A stretch of 64,000 nt of DNA from Aliikangiella sp. G2MR2-5 (GCF_015687155.1 NZ_JADPQF010000001.1:62001-126000); one strand, 5' to 3'. Numbered from the stretch's first letter, positions 1 through 9,321 are shown. Program-made: numbers and translations. The notes: generated from the letters alone by a model not told the origin.

Positions 1-906
1 GTAGGCCGTCAGGCAGCAATTGAAGATCGCGATCGTATCGCGGAAATTTTGACTGATACTGATATGGTTTTTATTACTGCTGGCATGGGTGGGGGCACAG
101 GTACCGGCGCTGCACCGGTAATTGCTGAGGTAGCTAAAGAAATGGGAGTGCTTACGGTAGCAGTTGTGACCAAGCCTTTCTTCTTTGAAATGAAAAAGCG
201 TATGGCTGTTGCCGAACAGGGTATTCAGGAGCTTCGTCAACATGTTGATTCACTGATTATCGTACCTAATGACAAAGTTCTTAATGTCATGAAAGGCAAA
301 AAGCTGACTGAAGCTTTTAAAGCTGCAAATGATGTTCTTCATGGCGCGGTTCAGGGAATTGCAGAACTAATGACTTGTCCTGGCCTAATCAATGTCGACT
401 TTGCTGACGTTAAAACTGTAATGTCAGAGAAAGGTACATCTATGATGGGGAATGGTGTCGGCAGCGGTGAAGATCGTGCTCGTAGAGCTGCAGAGTTGGC
501 AGTATCCAGTCCATTATTGGAAGATGTTGACTTAGCTGGTGCTAAAGGCATTTTGGTTAACATTACTTCTGGAGAAGATATGAGTATCGATGAGTTCTCT
601 GAAGTCGGTAGTGTGGTTCAGGATTTTGCAGCAGATGATGCAACTGTTGTAATCGGAACCGCGATTGACCCTGAACTCAAAGACGAAATCCGTGTCACAG
701 TAGTTGCCACAGGAATTGGTGGTCAGCCAGCACAAGCACCACAGGTTAAAGTAGATAATACCAAAAAAGCAGATGGTACCAATAACTACCCTGAGCTTGA
801 TAGACCGACCATTTTGCGCCAACAAGCCAGCCAACCTAAGCAGGCAGTTGGAAGCGACCTGGACTATCTGGATATACCTGCGTTTTTGCGCAAACAGGCT
901 GACTAG
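1..906 (+). CDS. ftsZ: Cell division protein FtsZ, C-terminal part (5' end outside window)
   Basis: FtsZ is the tubulin-like GTPase that polymerises into the Z ring at the division site. The frame is open from base 1, so the start lies upstream of the window. The tubulin signature GMGGGTGTG (about bases 82-108) binds GTP phosphates. The T7-loop stretch [11 protein letters not shown] (about bases 385-420) supplies catalytic contacts to the neighbouring subunit. After a short variable linker the protein ends with the conserved C-terminal peptide [14 protein letters not shown], which in the family binds FtsA and ZipA. lpxC follows on the same strand, as in many gammaproteobacteria. No terminator was recognised directly after the stop. 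Identity is certain; only the N-terminus is missing. Confidence 0.98.
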   Translation, partial: VGRQAAIEDRDRIAEILTDTDMVFITAGMGGGTGTGAAPVIAEVAKEMGVLTVAVVTKPFFFEMKKRMAVAEQGIQELRQHVDSLIIVPNDKVLNVMKGKKLTEAFKAANDVLHGAVQGIAELMTCPGLINVDFADVKTVMSEKGTSMMGNGVGSGEDRARRAAELAVSSPLLEDVDLAGAKGILVNITSGEDMSIDEFSEVGSVVQDFAADDATVVIGTAIDPELKDEIRVTVVATGIGGQPAQAPQVKVDNTKKADGTNNYPELDRPTILRQQASQPKQAVGSDLDYLDIPAFLRKQAD

Positions 907-1337
907 CCTGACGGTTTAGTCCAATTAAGCTGTTTAAAATAAACAGGGGATTTCGCTCCTGACCGGAGGGTATATCCATTGAGTTGTTAGTTTGTGAGTG
1001 CTAACTAATAGCCGCTTGATTAGGTATTGTGGCTGGTCATTTAACGACCGAGCCCCCCTTCACTTGGTTTAGGGTGGCCGGCCAGAAATGCAAACTATTG
1101 ATGAATTATTTGATAAGTTTGAGGAAAAAACAGGGTAATTATTAAGATAAAGCTTTGCCCTGTTGAGACCTGATAAGCAGATTTGAATAAATAATCGACA
1201 CTTGAATGTGTCATAAACTTGTAGTTTGTGCTAATATGCGGCAAATTTTGGTGTAACTCATCCGATGAGTTTAAAATTTGTTCAATCCGGCCTTTGAAGG
1301 CAAGACGAGCAGTAATCAATTGGAGAAATATTCACAA
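907..1337 (+). other. Intergenic region between ftsZ and lpxC
   Basis: About 430 bases without a convincing gene. It holds a candidate extended -10 promoter for lpxC (listed separately) and a G+C-rich stretch around 1030-1084 in which CTGGTC and GGCCAG could pair with a wobble. A 16-codon frame at 1088-1138 has no visible ribosome site and is not called. I see no T-tract terminator for ftsZ. Confidence 0.5.
1229..1237 (+). promoter_or_regulatory. Candidate extended -10 promoter of lpxC
   Basis: TGCTAATAT forms an extended -10 element (TGn followed by TAATAT) about 100 bases before the lpxC start. The -35 region at the proper distance matches consensus poorly, which extended -10 promoters tolerate. 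This is assigned by pattern alone. Confidence 0.35.
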
Positions 1338-2252
1338 ATGATTAAACAGCGTACCCTCAAGACCGCAATTCGCGCTACTGGCGTTGGTTTGCACACCGGA
1401 GATAAAGTCTATTTAACACTGCGCCCGGCGCCAGTGGACTCGGGCATTATCTTTCGACGTGTTGACCTTGATCCTGTAGTTGAGATTTGTGCGGCGCCAG
1501 AAAACGTGGGAGATACCACGCTTTCTACGTGTTTAGTCAAGGATGGCGTAAGAATTTCCACTGTTGAGCACTTACTGGCTGCTATGGCTGGTTTGGGTAT
1601 CGACAATGCCTACATTGATGTATCTGCACCAGAAGTGCCAATTATGGACGGCAGTGCAGGCCCATTTGTATTCCTGCTGCAGTCAGCAGGTGTGGAAGAG
1701 CAAAATAAAGCCAAACGATTCATTCGAATTAAGAAGCGTGTAGAAGTCAAAGAAGGCGATAAAGTCGCTATTTTTGAGCCTTTCGACGGTTTTAAAATAT
1801 CTTTTGGTATCGATTTTGATCACCCAGTATTTACTGCTGGTTCTCAATATTCTGAAATCGACTTCTCAGCAACTTCCTTCGTTAAAGAGGTCAGCCGTGC
1901 TCGTACTTTTGGTTTCATGAATGATATCGAGTACTTGCGCTCAAAGAATCTGGTTCAGGGCGGAAGTATGGATAATGCAATTGTTCTTGATGAATATAGA
2001 GTACTAAATGAAGACGGGCTTCGTTATGATGACGAGTTCGTTAAGCATAAAATTCTAGACGCGATTGGTGATTTGTATCTTTTAGGTAATAGCCTGGTTG
2101 GAGCCTTTACTGGTATTAAGTCTGGACATGCACTTAACAATAAATTGTTGAGAACTTTGATGGCAGATAAAGAAGCTTGGGAAGTAGTGACTTTCGAAGA
2201 TGCTGATGCTGCACCAATATCTTATATTATGAAGCCTGGTCTGGCAGTGTGA
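1338..2252 (+). CDS. lpxC: UDP-3-O-acyl-N-acetylglucosamine deacetylase LpxC
   Basis: LpxC removes the acetyl group from UDP-3-O-acyl-GlcNAc, the first committed step of lipid A synthesis in the cytoplasm. The protein is 304 residues, the usual family length. Zinc ligands are visible as H78 (STVEHL), H237 and D241 ([11 protein letters not shown]), and the catalytic-loop histidine is H264 (KSGHALNNK). The frame is open 20 codons further upstream, but the ATG at 1338 gives the conserved N-terminus MIKQRTLK and has GGAG twelve bases before it, so it is preferred. The gene is last in the ftsZ-lpxC run and ends at a strong bidirectional terminator. In E. coli LpxC is controlled by FtsH proteolysis through its C-terminus; the tail here ends GLAV, similarly hydrophobic. 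Confidence 0.97.
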   Translation: MIKQRTLKTAIRATGVGLHTGDKVYLTLRPAPVDSGIIFRRVDLDPVVEICAAPENVGDTTLSTCLVKDGVRISTVEHLLAAMAGLGIDNAYIDVSAPEVPIMDGSAGPFVFLLQSAGVEEQNKAKRFIRIKKRVEVKEGDKVAIFEPFDGFKISFGIDFDHPVFTAGSQYSEIDFSATSFVKEVSRARTFGFMNDIEYLRSKNLVQGGSMDNAIVLDEYRVLNEDGLRYDDEFVKHKILDAIGDLYLLGNSLVGAFTGIKSGHALNNKLLRTLMADKEAWEVVTFEDADAAPISYIMKPGLAV

Positions 2253-2272
2253 TCAGTGAGTGACTTTGAGTT

Positions 2273-2296
2273 AAAAACCGGGGAAACCCGGTTTTT
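2273..2296. terminator. Bidirectional intrinsic terminator between lpxC and dciA
   Basis: AAAAACCGGG at 2273-2282 pairs perfectly with CCCGGTTTTT at 2287-2296 around a GAAA loop. The A and T tracts serve both strands, so it can stop lpxC from the left and dciA from the right. Confidence 0.85.
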
Positions 2297-2446
2297 GCGT
2301 TTTTAGTCACTGCAAGTTGTACGCATAGGTGGTTCTGAACATTCAAAAAGTGGCACTAGCTATTTAACTACCAAAGAAAAATCGCAGTTAAATTTTGTGA
2401 CCTTGAGCCCTATTTTATCTAATTCCGGCCCTAAAAAGCTCAAGAA

Positions 2447-2752
2447 CTAGCGGGGTTGGACGATAACTTCTATGTTCGCCAGACCAAAATAGCCTGATTG
2501 CCGAAAGTGATCAATCAGTTCAGGTAGTTGAAATCTGAGTTTATTGGCCCAGGCTGCGGAGTCAACAGCTATTACCAGAGTACTTTTACGTATATTTACT
2601 ACTCGACAGTGCTTTGAAAGTGTTGCATTAAGTTTGCTTTGTAAGGTATTGTTTAGCGTCTGAATTTTAGCCAGTTGATCAAGAAGTGATTTGATCTGGT
2701 CTGATGGCTCGGAAATTAGGTTATTCAGATTTTTAGGCGAGTAGCGACTCAT
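2447..2752 (-). CDS. dciA: DciA-type DUF721 protein, putative replicative helicase loader
   Basis: This 101-residue protein resembles the DUF721/DciA family, which recruits or loads the DnaB helicase in bacteria lacking the DnaC or DnaI loaders. The family core is recognisable in the central stretch, where the chain alternates a basic helix (LNATLSKHCRVVNIRKSTL) with the hallmark AWANKLRFQLPEL segment. It is shorter than many homologues and lacks a long basic tail. Gene order (lpxC, then this gene on the opposite strand, then an M23 peptidase) matches other gammaproteobacteria, which supports the call. It starts at an ATG at 2752 with only a weak upstream purine stretch. Helicase loading is inferred from the family, not seen in sequence. 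Confidence 0.75.
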   Translation of the reverse strand: MSRYSPKNLNNLISEPSDQIKSLLDQLAKIQTLNNTLQSKLNATLSKHCRVVNIRKSTLVIAVDSAAWANKLRFQLPELIDHFRQSGYFGLANIEVIVQPR

Positions 2753-2964
2753 AGGGAATATGCCTACCTTTTGGTAGTTAACTGATTGATTTATATAGAC
2801 TCAAGTCAATATTTATCTGATCAGACGAGGATAAGATAATAACAATTAAAAAGATTATAACAAATTCAGTTGATTAAACAGGAGTTTAAAGTAATTGTGT
2901 TACTCCCATAATTTACTGGACTCTCAGGGTAATGATAAAAAATCACGGGTTTAATAATTAGTCT

Positions 2965-3900
2965 ATGAGTATTACTATTTTACAACGTTCCCCACAGGGG
3001 ATGAGAAGCGTAAAATTAAAGAATCGCTATCTCTACAGTATTTTTGCTTTGCTTTTTTTGTTGCCAGCTGCAGCAGGAGTGAGTGGTTACTTTTATGCGA
3101 TGAAGCGAGCTCAGGTTGCTGAGGTTGATCAGGTAACTATTGATAACTGGAAAAGAGAGCTAGCCAGCCAGTGGAAAGATCTGGAAATGGCAAAGAAAGC
3201 ATCCCAGCAGCAAATTAATGCATTGACTGCAAAACTGGGTATGATGCAGGCACATATTCGACGTCTGGATGCCGCAGGAGAAAGAATTGTGAGTGTCGCC
3301 GGTTTGGATGCCAAAGAATTTAATTTCAGCGATACTCCGGCAATTGGTGGGCCAGAGAGCAAACCGACTGCTGAAGCGGCGAAAATAGAAGACTTATTTG
3401 CTGCGTTAAATCTGGTAGACGGTCAGCTTGATTCCAGAGAGCAACAACTTGATGTTCTTGAGTCCCTTTTAATGGATAAACATATGGGGGTTGAACGTTA
3501 TATTTCTGGTCGACCTATTCGTAAAGGCTGGATGTCTTCCTATTATGGCGAAAGAAATGACCCTTTTACCGGTAAACCCGCATGGCATGGTGGAGTAGAC
3601 TTTGCCGGAAAAGAGGGGGCTGATGTAGTTTCTACAGCCGCAGGGGTGGTTTCCTGGGTTGGTGATAGATATGGTTACGGACTGTTGATTGAAGTTAATC
3701 ATGGAGACGGTCTGGTAACACGCTATGGCCATAATAAAGAAGCCTTAGTAAAAAAGGGTGATGTTGTTAGTAAGGGGCAAGCAATAGGTAAGATGGGCAA
3801 TACCGGGCGGTCTACCGGAGCGCATGTTCACTATGAAGTGCTTAAAAAAGGAAGAAATGTGAATCCTTTGCCTTATGTAAATCGACGTGCAAAGGGCTAA
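2965..3900 (+). CDS. M23-family membrane-anchored peptidoglycan endopeptidase or amidase activator
   Basis: This is a 311-residue envelope protein. A single membrane segment at about residues 22-46 follows a short basic cytoplasmic stub. A probable coiled coil (about 50-105) and a linker lead to a C-terminal LytM/M23 domain (about 185-305). All metal ligands are present: H208 and D212 (WHGGVDFAG), plus H287 and H289 (GAHVHYEV). It is therefore likely an active D,D-endopeptidase rather than a degenerate EnvC-type activator. In many gammaproteobacteria such a gene lies between dciA and secA. Here dciA precedes it but secA is more than 9 kb away. A strong terminator follows. Confidence 0.88.
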   Translation: MSITILQRSPQGMRSVKLKNRYLYSIFALLFLLPAAAGVSGYFYAMKRAQVAEVDQVTIDNWKRELASQWKDLEMAKKASQQQINALTAKLGMMQAHIRRLDAAGERIVSVAGLDAKEFNFSDTPAIGGPESKPTAEAAKIEDLFAALNLVDGQLDSREQQLDVLESLLMDKHMGVERYISGRPIRKGWMSSYYGERNDPFTGKPAWHGGVDFAGKEGADVVSTAAGVVSWVGDRYGYGLLIEVNHGDGLVTRYGHNKEALVKKGDVVSKGQAIGKMGNTGRSTGAHVHYEVLKKGRNVNPLPYVNRRAKG

Positions 3901-3918
3901 ATGCTCATAGATGTTTTG

Positions 3919-3946
3919 AAAAAGCCCGCTTCCAGCGGGCCTTTTT
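3919..3946 (+). terminator. Intrinsic terminator after the M23 peptidase gene
   Basis: GCCCGCT (3924-3930) pairs with AGCGGGC (3934-3940) around TCC, preceded by five A and followed by CTTTTTATTT. Confidence 0.85.
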
Positions 3947-4411
3947 ATTTGGAAGTCTTATCTTTGATAGGGAAGTTCGTTGAGAAGAGAAGTTTGCAAT
4001 CGAAAGCTAAATTCGATTAATAGAGATTAGCGCAGAGAGGGTTGTAAATTAAGGTCATTAAAAGTTATCTTGATGTTCCTTTTTTTCTTCGAGCAGGACA
4101 TTCTAGTTCTGGATCTGATGAAATCCGATTGTTGATGAGGGCTTAAACAATATGGTTAAAGCTTCTTTTAGTGTAAATGTCTCGGGTTACTGAAAGTAGT
4201 ATTTTAAAGTAGTTCTGCTTTTTGTCTTTACCTGCAAATTAACCGGCCTTGTAGCATCAACTTTTGTTTTAAATGGCCTTAACTGCAATTCAATTAGGCC
4301 ATTAGTTTGTTTTTCCTTTTATTTAAATGCTCTAGTGGAGAATTCCCTTAGATTCAGCAGAATAATGCACTCCAGAGTTACAAGTTGATAGAAGCTTACG
4401 CCTTGAAGCCC
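3947..4411. other. Long non-coding stretch upstream of the leucine operon
   Basis: About 465 A+T-rich bases lie between the M23 terminator and the leu promoter region. I found no credible reading frame, RNA gene or large repeat here. It may simply mark the junction where the leu block was joined to the ancestral M23-secA neighbourhood. Confidence 0.4.
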
Positions 4412-4439
4412 TTGTTGCCGTAACGTCAAATAACATAAT
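4412..4439 (+). promoter_or_regulatory. Candidate promoter of the leu operon
   Basis: TTGTTG (4412-4417) and CATAAT (4434-4439) are separated by 16 bases and would give a leader of about 45 bases before the leader peptide. A second pair, TTGACC at 4456 and TAAATT at 4479 with 17-base spacing, scores as well but would start transcription almost on the leader ATG. Which one is used is unresolved. Confidence 0.4.
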
Positions 4440-4491
4440 TTAAAGTTATATCCTGTTGACCCCATTCGAATGATTCCCTAAATTCGACCTT

Positions 4492-4548
4492 ATGAACGCG
4501 ACACAAACTCAAAATACTCTTGGTTTAATCCTCCTCCTCATCAATTGA
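4492..4548 (+). CDS. leuL: Leucine operon leader peptide
   Basis: The peptide is 18 residues, MNATQTQNTLGLILLLIN. Six of its last ten codons before the stop region form a run rich in leucine (CTT, TTA, CTC, CTC, CTC) and isoleucine. It lies directly before a terminator with competing pairings and upstream of leuACDB, as expected for the stalling sensor of an attenuator. Three consecutive CTC codons sit at 4531-4539. There is no clear Shine-Dalgarno sequence, so translation efficiency is uncertain. It is too short for similarity to help; the call rests on codon content and position. Confidence 0.75.
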   Translation: MNATQTQNTLGLILLLIN

Positions 4549-4611
4549 TGGGGTTTTTGTGTTGCTGGTAAAGAATTCGAAAACCCTGAAGTGAAAGCTT
4601 CGGGGTTTTTT
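4536..4611 (+). terminator. Transcription attenuator of leuACDB
   Basis: Four segments are visible. Segment 1 (CCTCATC, 4536-4542, inside the Leu codons) pairs with segment 2 (GATGGGG, 4547-4553). Segment 2 in the extended form GGGGTTTT (4550-4557) pairs instead with segment 3 (AAAACCCT, 4580-4587), forming the antiterminator. Segment 3 in full (AAAACCCTGAAG, 4580-4591) pairs with segment 4 (CTTCGGGGTTTT, 4598-4609) to make a terminator ending in a T run. A ribosome stalled at leucine codons would mask segment 1 and favour 2:3, allowing read-through into leuA; otherwise 3:4 forms. The pairings are seen directly; the regulatory logic follows established leu and trp attenuation. Confidence 0.8.
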
Positions 4612-4719
4612 ATTGCTCGCTGTCCATTGCAGTGAGCTATTTTTGACAAATTTCCTATTTGTTCAGTGCTAACGAAATTGTCGGTAGGAAATACATTGCA
4701 TAGTCCCAGGGTGGAACAG

Positions 4720-4854
4720 ATGAAACATATAAAAGAAAGAGTTAAACGGAACAACTATTTGATCTTACTTTTAAATACTGCTCATTTTCTGGTTTGCAGT
4801 CTGCTCCTGTTTGGACTCACCTTCTCGCCTGGAGAGCGAAATTACAGCAATTAA
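4720..4854 (+). CDS. Possible leucine-rich 44-residue membrane peptide
   Basis: This small frame lies between the attenuator and leuA. ATG 4720 is preceded by a purine-rich GGTGGAACAG. The product has a basic N-terminal region (KHIKERVKR) and then a hydrophobic segment containing LILLL and SLLLFGL, like a one-span membrane peptide. Its leucine content resembles the leader peptide upstream. It could be a genuine small protein, a second translational sensor, or chance coding in an unusually long 300-base leader. I cannot choose between these from sequence alone. Confidence 0.3.
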   Translation: MKHIKERVKRNNYLILLLNTAHFLVCSLLLFGLTFSPGERNYSN

Positions 4855-4911
4855 TCAGTGGTTTAATTTGAAAGCAAATATATAAAACTTAAATTGAGAC
4901 GGGTAAGGACC

Positions 4912-6138
4912 ATGAGTTCCAAAAAAGAGAAGATAATTATTTTTGATACAACTTTGCGTGACGGAGAGCAATCTCCGGGAGCAAGTATGACCATTGACGA
5001 AAAAGTACAAATGGCTCATCAACTAAAAAATTTGGGTGTAGATGTTATTGAAGCCGGTTTTCCAGTGATATCTGAAGGTGACTTTTTGGCTGTACGTCAA
5101 ATAGCAGAGGAGGTACAGGGGCCGACTATATGTGCACTGGCAAGAGCCGTAGATAAAGATATTGAAGCTGCGGCTATGGCAGTAGAGCCTGCCACGAATA
5201 AACGTATCCATGTGTTCATAGCGACTAGTGATATCCATATGGAACACAAGCTTAAAATGACACCTGAACAGGTTATTTTAAAAGCGGTTTCTGCAGTCAA
5301 AAAAGCGAAGCAATATGTTAATGACATTGAGTTTTCTGCGGAAGATGCTGCTCGCAGCGACTTGTCATTTCTGGTTCAAGTGATTGAGGCCGTAATCGAT
5401 GCCGGGGCTACTACTGTTAATATTCCTGATACGGTTGGTTATGCTACACCCGCAGAGTTCGGAGAATTGATTGGAGAATTGAAATCCAGAGTTAGAAATA
5501 TTGGTAAAGCGATACTATCAGTGCACTGCCATAATGACCTGGGGCTTGCCACTGCAAATAGCTTGTCAGCAATTGCAAACGGCGCGCGACAGATCGAATG
5601 TACCGTTAACGGAATTGGAGAACGTTCAGGAAACTGTGCTCTGGAAGAGGTTGTAATGGCGTTAAAAACTCGCCAGGACAAGTTTTCAGTAGAAACCGGA
5701 ATAGAAACTCGTCAATTGGTTAACAGCAGCAGAATGGTCGAATCAATTACCGGTATCAATGTTCAGCCGAACAAAGCCATTGTTGGAAGAAACTCTTTTG
5801 CACACGAGGCAGGAATTCACCAACATGGAGTAATTGCCAAGCGTGAAACCTATGAAATCATGAGGGCTGAGGATGTTGGATTTGCCAGTAACGAAATTGT
5901 GCTAGGAAAGCATAGCGGAAAGCACGCAATAAAATTATGGCTGGAAAAAAACAATATTCAACTGAACGAGCAGGAAACAATCGCCTTGTCTCATCGCGTT
6001 AAAGCGCTAAGCGACATTCAAAAATCTGTTTCTGATGAAGATGTATTTAAGTTGCTAGATCAGCAAGCAGATAGTCCGAAAAAAGAAGAGCGTGTCCCGG
6101 AAGAAGCAACTCAGTACCTTGGCGGAAGGCGCTGGTAG
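4912..6138 (+). CDS. leuA: 2-isopropylmalate synthase, short form without regulatory domain
   Basis: LeuA condenses acetyl-CoA with 2-ketoisovalerate, the first step of leucine synthesis. The TIM-barrel catalytic domain is intact: [10 protein letters not shown] near the start holds the metal-binding aspartate, HCHNDLGLA supplies metal-binding histidines, and [14 protein letters not shown] and [11 protein letters not shown] follow. The protein is 408 residues against about 520 for E. coli LeuA. It stops soon after the catalytic and linker region, so the C-terminal leucine-binding allosteric domain is absent. leuC starts 36 bases later, leaving no room for it. The TTG at 4894 is an alternative start, but ATG 4912 gives the usual N-terminus. 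A related aldol-type synthase is possible, but operon context makes LeuA by far the best call. Confidence 0.93.
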   Translation: MSSKKEKIIIFDTTLRDGEQSPGASMTIDEKVQMAHQLKNLGVDVIEAGFPVISEGDFLAVRQIAEEVQGPTICALARAVDKDIEAAAMAVEPATNKRIHVFIATSDIHMEHKLKMTPEQVILKAVSAVKKAKQYVNDIEFSAEDAARSDLSFLVQVIEAVIDAGATTVNIPDTVGYATPAEFGELIGELKSRVRNIGKAILSVHCHNDLGLATANSLSAIANGARQIECTVNGIGERSGNCALEEVVMALKTRQDKFSVETGIETRQLVNSSRMVESITGINVQPNKAIVGRNSFAHEAGIHQHGVIAKRETYEIMRAEDVGFASNEIVLGKHSGKHAIKLWLEKNNIQLNEQETIALSHRVKALSDIQKSVSDEDVFKLLDQQADSPKKEERVPEEATQYLGGRRW

Positions 6139-6174
6139 TTAAGCTCGGGAAAGATAAAACTAAGGAATTTATAA

Positions 6175-7599
6175 ATGACAAAAAAAACACTTTTTGAAAA
6201 AGTCTGGGAAGCACATATTGTCTCACCTGAATCGAAGGAGACACCCGCAGTACTTTATATTGACACTCACCTTATTCACGAAGTTACTTCTCCGCAAGCA
6301 TTTAATATGTTGCGAGAAAAGGGACTCAAGGTTCGTCGTCCCGATCGCACTTTTGCGACAATGGATCATTCTACTCCGACGACTAAACCTAATGAAAAAG
6401 GCGAGTATGAATTTAGTGGTGAGAAAGAGAAAAATCAGGTCGAGCAGCTGAAAAAAAATTGCCGGGAGTTCGGTATTTCCCTATTTGAGCTAGGAGATAA
6501 ACGGCAAGGAATTGTGCATGTCGTCGGGCCTGAACAAGGAATAACACAACCCGGTAAAACAATTGTTTGTGGTGACAGTCATACATCAACTCATGGTGCA
6601 TTTGGTGCGCTAGCATTTGGTATTGGTACCAGTGAAGTGGGATATACTTTTGCGACGCAATGTATTCCCCAGCGAAAGCCTAAGACTATGGGAGTTAAAG
6701 TAGTCGGAAAGCTCAATTCTGGAGTGTCAGCCAAGGACCTTATTTTGGCTATTATAGCAAAAATAGGTATTGGTGGAGCTACCGGACATGTGATCGAATA
6801 TTTTGGTGAAGCGATTAAAAATATGAGCATGGATGAGCGCATGACTATTTGTAACATGTCTATTGAAGCCGGCGCTCGCGCAGGAATGATCGCGCCTGAT
6901 CAGATTACTTTTGATTACTTGCAAGGTCGTCCGTATGCACCAAAAGGAGATGCGTGGCAACGGGCTGTCGCTGACTGGTCAGAGCTTTTCACAGATCTGG
7001 GAGCAGAATTTGATTCGCTAGTAGAGATAGATGCAGGACAAGTTAAGCCAATGATTACCTATGGTACAAATCCGGAAATGGCGATTCCGGTTACTGAAGT
7101 CATTCCTGAAAATGCACCAAAGCACGCACTTAATTATATGGGCTTTGCTTCCAAAGAGTCACTGATTGGTAAAAATATCGATGTTGTATTTATCGGTAGT
7201 TGCACCAATTCTCGTTTATCAGACCTGAAAGATGCCGCTAGAATTTTTAACGGAAATCAGGTTGCGCCTGGAGTACGAGCTTTGATTGTTCCCGGTTCAC
7301 ATGAAGTAAAAGAACAAGCTGAAAATGAAGGTCTGGATCAAATCTTTATAAAAGCCGGCGCAGAGTGGCGTGAACCTGGATGCTCTATGTGTCTGGGTAT
7401 GAATGGGGATATTATTCAACCAGGACAAATTTGCGTTAGTACCAGCAATAGAAATTTTGAAGGACGACAAGGTCCTGGTGGAAGAACATTATTAGCAAGT
7501 CCGGCAACAGCTGCAGCTTCTGCAGTCGCTGGTAAAGTAGTGGATCCCGTTAAATATACAGAAAAAGTTGCTAATGAATGGCAAGGAGAGGTTGCTTGA
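6175..7599 (+). CDS. leuC: 3-isopropylmalate dehydratase large subunit
   Basis: LeuC and LeuD together isomerise 2-isopropylmalate to 3-isopropylmalate using a [4Fe-4S] cluster. At 474 residues it is full length. The cluster cysteines are C343 ([11 protein letters not shown]) and C403 and C406 ([11 protein letters not shown]). The aconitase-family signature around [14 protein letters not shown] is present. AAGGA at 6162-6166 precedes the ATG at good distance. The stop overlaps the leuD start (TGATG-type junction), so the two subunits are translationally coupled, in line with their obligate 1:1 complex. Confidence 0.97.
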   Translation: MTKKTLFEKVWEAHIVSPESKETPAVLYIDTHLIHEVTSPQAFNMLREKGLKVRRPDRTFATMDHSTPTTKPNEKGEYEFSGEKEKNQVEQLKKNCREFGISLFELGDKRQGIVHVVGPEQGITQPGKTIVCGDSHTSTHGAFGALAFGIGTSEVGYTFATQCIPQRKPKTMGVKVVGKLNSGVSAKDLILAIIAKIGIGGATGHVIEYFGEAIKNMSMDERMTICNMSIEAGARAGMIAPDQITFDYLQGRPYAPKGDAWQRAVADWSELFTDLGAEFDSLVEIDAGQVKPMITYGTNPEMAIPVTEVIPENAPKHALNYMGFASKESLIGKNIDVVFIGSCTNSRLSDLKDAARIFNGNQVAPGVRALIVPGSHEVKEQAENEGLDQIFIKAGAEWREPGCSMCLGMNGDIIQPGQICVSTSNRNFEGRQGPGGRTLLASPATAAASAVAGKVVDPVKYTEKVANEWQGEVA

Positions 7600-8258
7600 T
7601 GAAAAATGACAACACTATAAATGGAACATCGAATTTTGCTACTGAGCAGTCGCAGATTTTTTCAAGAGAGCCTATTAAAAAAGTCGAAGGAGTGGCAGCG
7701 GTAATAGACATCGAAAACATTGATACCGACCAGATTATTCCTGCCGAATATTTGAAGATAACCAATAAAGAAGGACTCGGAGAGCATTTGTTTTCGAACT
7801 GGCGTTATTCTGGAAATTCAAATAGTGGACGAAGTGCTAACCCTGACTTTGTTTTGAATAAAACAGAGACAAAAAATGCGGAAATTCTTATTACGGGTGA
7901 AAACCTGGGGTGTGGTTCGTCAAGAGAGCATGCTCCCTGGGCCCTGTTGGATTTTGGAATCAAGGTGGTCATCAGTTCGTCAATCGCAGATATTTTCAGA
8001 AATAATGCAGTTAAAAATGGCTTAATGCCAATAGTTATTGATAAAGCTGAGCATCAGTTTTTACTGCAGCAAAATGCAAAAGTTATTGCTGTCGATCTCG
8101 TTTCGCAAAAAATACTCGTGGATAGAAAAATTATTAACTTTGAGATTGAGCCATTTGCTCGTTATTGCTTTTTAAATGGTATGGATCAGCTTGATTTTCT
8201 ATTTAGTCAAGAAACTTTGATTAGTAACTTCGAAAGCCGACAAGCACAATATATTTAA
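7599..8258 (+). CDS. leuD: 3-isopropylmalate dehydratase small subunit
   Basis: This is the swivel-domain partner of LeuC in isopropylmalate isomerase. Conserved stretches NIDTDQIIPAEYLK and GCGSSREHAPWALLDFG form the substrate-binding region. The ATG at 7599 overlaps the leuC stop and has AAGGAGAG nine bases upstream, so it is chosen over an in-frame upstream start at 7578. The 219-residue product has an N-terminal extension of about 20 residues compared with typical LeuD. leuB follows after 16 bases. Confidence 0.96.
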   Translation: MKNDNTINGTSNFATEQSQIFSREPIKKVEGVAAVIDIENIDTDQIIPAEYLKITNKEGLGEHLFSNWRYSGNSNSGRSANPDFVLNKTETKNAEILITGENLGCGSSREHAPWALLDFGIKVVISSSIADIFRNNAVKNGLMPIVIDKAEHQFLLQQNAKVIAVDLVSQKILVDRKIINFEIEPFARYCFLNGMDQLDFLFSQETLISNFESRQAQYI

Positions 8259-8274
8259 CATTTGGAGAAAAATA

Positions 8275-9321
8275 ATGACAATTCAAATTGCCTGCTTGCC
8301 TGGTGATGGTATAGGTCCTGAAGTCGCTGAGTCGGTAGAGACAGTACTGGAAGCTGTTGCAAAAAAATTTAATCAAGATATCAAAGTTGAACGTTATTTA
8401 ATCGGAGGTTGTGCGATCGACGAAACAGGTAGTCCATTACCACAGGAAACAATTGATGCGTGTAAAAAAGCTAACGCTGTATTTTTGGGGGCTATCGGAG
8501 GACCCAGGTGGGATGACCCAAATGCCTCTGTCAGACCTGAACAAGGGTTATTAAAACTTCGAAGTGAGTTAGGCGTCTTTTCAAATATTCGTCCATTAAC
8601 CGTTTTTCCAAAACTTCTAAGTGCTTCACCGCTGAAAGAAGAAGTATTAAAAGGAGTCGACTTTGTTGTAGTCAGGGAACTGACAGGTGGAATCTACTTC
8701 GGCGAGAAGACTCGAGGTAAAGATTTTGCTACCGATGAATGTCGTTACTCTGTTCAGGAAGTCGAACGGATAACTAAGGTCGCTTGTGAACTGGCGATAC
8801 AGCGCAATAAAAAATTAACTTCTGTAGACAAAGCGAATGTACTCGAAACCTCTCGATTGTGGAGAGATGTTGTTTCTGGTTATGTAGCTGAAAACTATCC
8901 AGAAATAGAGCTAGAGCATCAGCTGGTAGATTCTTGTGCAATGAAAATGATCCAGAATCCTGCTCATTTTGATGTAATTCTTACCGAAAATATGTTTGGT
9001 GATATTCTATCTGATGAAGCGAGTGTCCTGGCTGGTTCAATGGGGCTTCTTGCTTCGTCTTCAATTGGCGAGGATTGCGGACTGTTCGAGCCGATTCACG
9101 GCAGTGCACCGGATATTGCGGGGCAGGGGATTGCTAATCCATATGCATCAATATTAAGTGCAGCAATGATGCTGCGTTGGTTGAGTCTCGAAAATGAAGC
9201 TAAAGCGGTGGAGGCTGCGGTATACAGTGCTATTGAAAACGGGGTATTAACTCGCGATCTTGATAAAAATAGCGATACATCTACCAAAGACGCTACGCTA
9301 GCTGTTATCGAGTATCTTTAG
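8275..9321 (+). CDS. leuB: 3-isopropylmalate dehydrogenase
   Basis: LeuB oxidatively decarboxylates 3-isopropylmalate with NAD+. The 348-residue protein shows the family landmarks: GDGIGPEV near the N-terminus, the RELTGGIYFGEK loop, and the metal-binding signature LTENMFGDILSDEAS. The C-terminal NAD-contact stretch GSAPDIAGQGIANP is also present. GGAG lies nine bases before the ATG. It is the last leu gene; order A-C-D-B differs from the enterobacterial leuABCD. No strong terminator follows, only a weak hairpin at 9342-9363 without a T run. Confidence 0.97.
   Translation: MTIQIACLPGDGIGPEVAESVETVLEAVAKKFNQDIKVERYLIGGCAIDETGSPLPQETIDACKKANAVFLGAIGGPRWDDPNASVRPEQGLLKLRSELGVFSNIRPLTVFPKLLSASPLKEEVLKGVDFVVVRELTGGIYFGEKTRGKDFATDECRYSVQEVERITKVACELAIQRNKKLTSVDKANVLETSRLWRDVVSGYVAENYPEIELEHQLVDSCAMKMIQNPAHFDVILTENMFGDILSDEASVLAGSMGLLASSSIGEDCGLFEPIHGSAPDIAGQGIANPYASILSAAMMLRWLSLENEAKAVEAAVYSAIENGVLTRDLDKNSDTSTKDATLAVIEYL

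Noticed and set aside
1088-1138. A 16-codon frame (MQTIDELFDKFEEKTG) between ftsZ and lpxC
   Set aside because: No ribosome site, no codon bias towards a regulatory amino acid and no attenuator-like fold after it; likely chance.
4456-4484. TTGACC and TAAATT as the leu operon promoter
   Set aside because: Good spacing, but transcription would start at about 4491, one base before the leader ATG, leaving no leader for ribosome binding. Kept only as an alternative.
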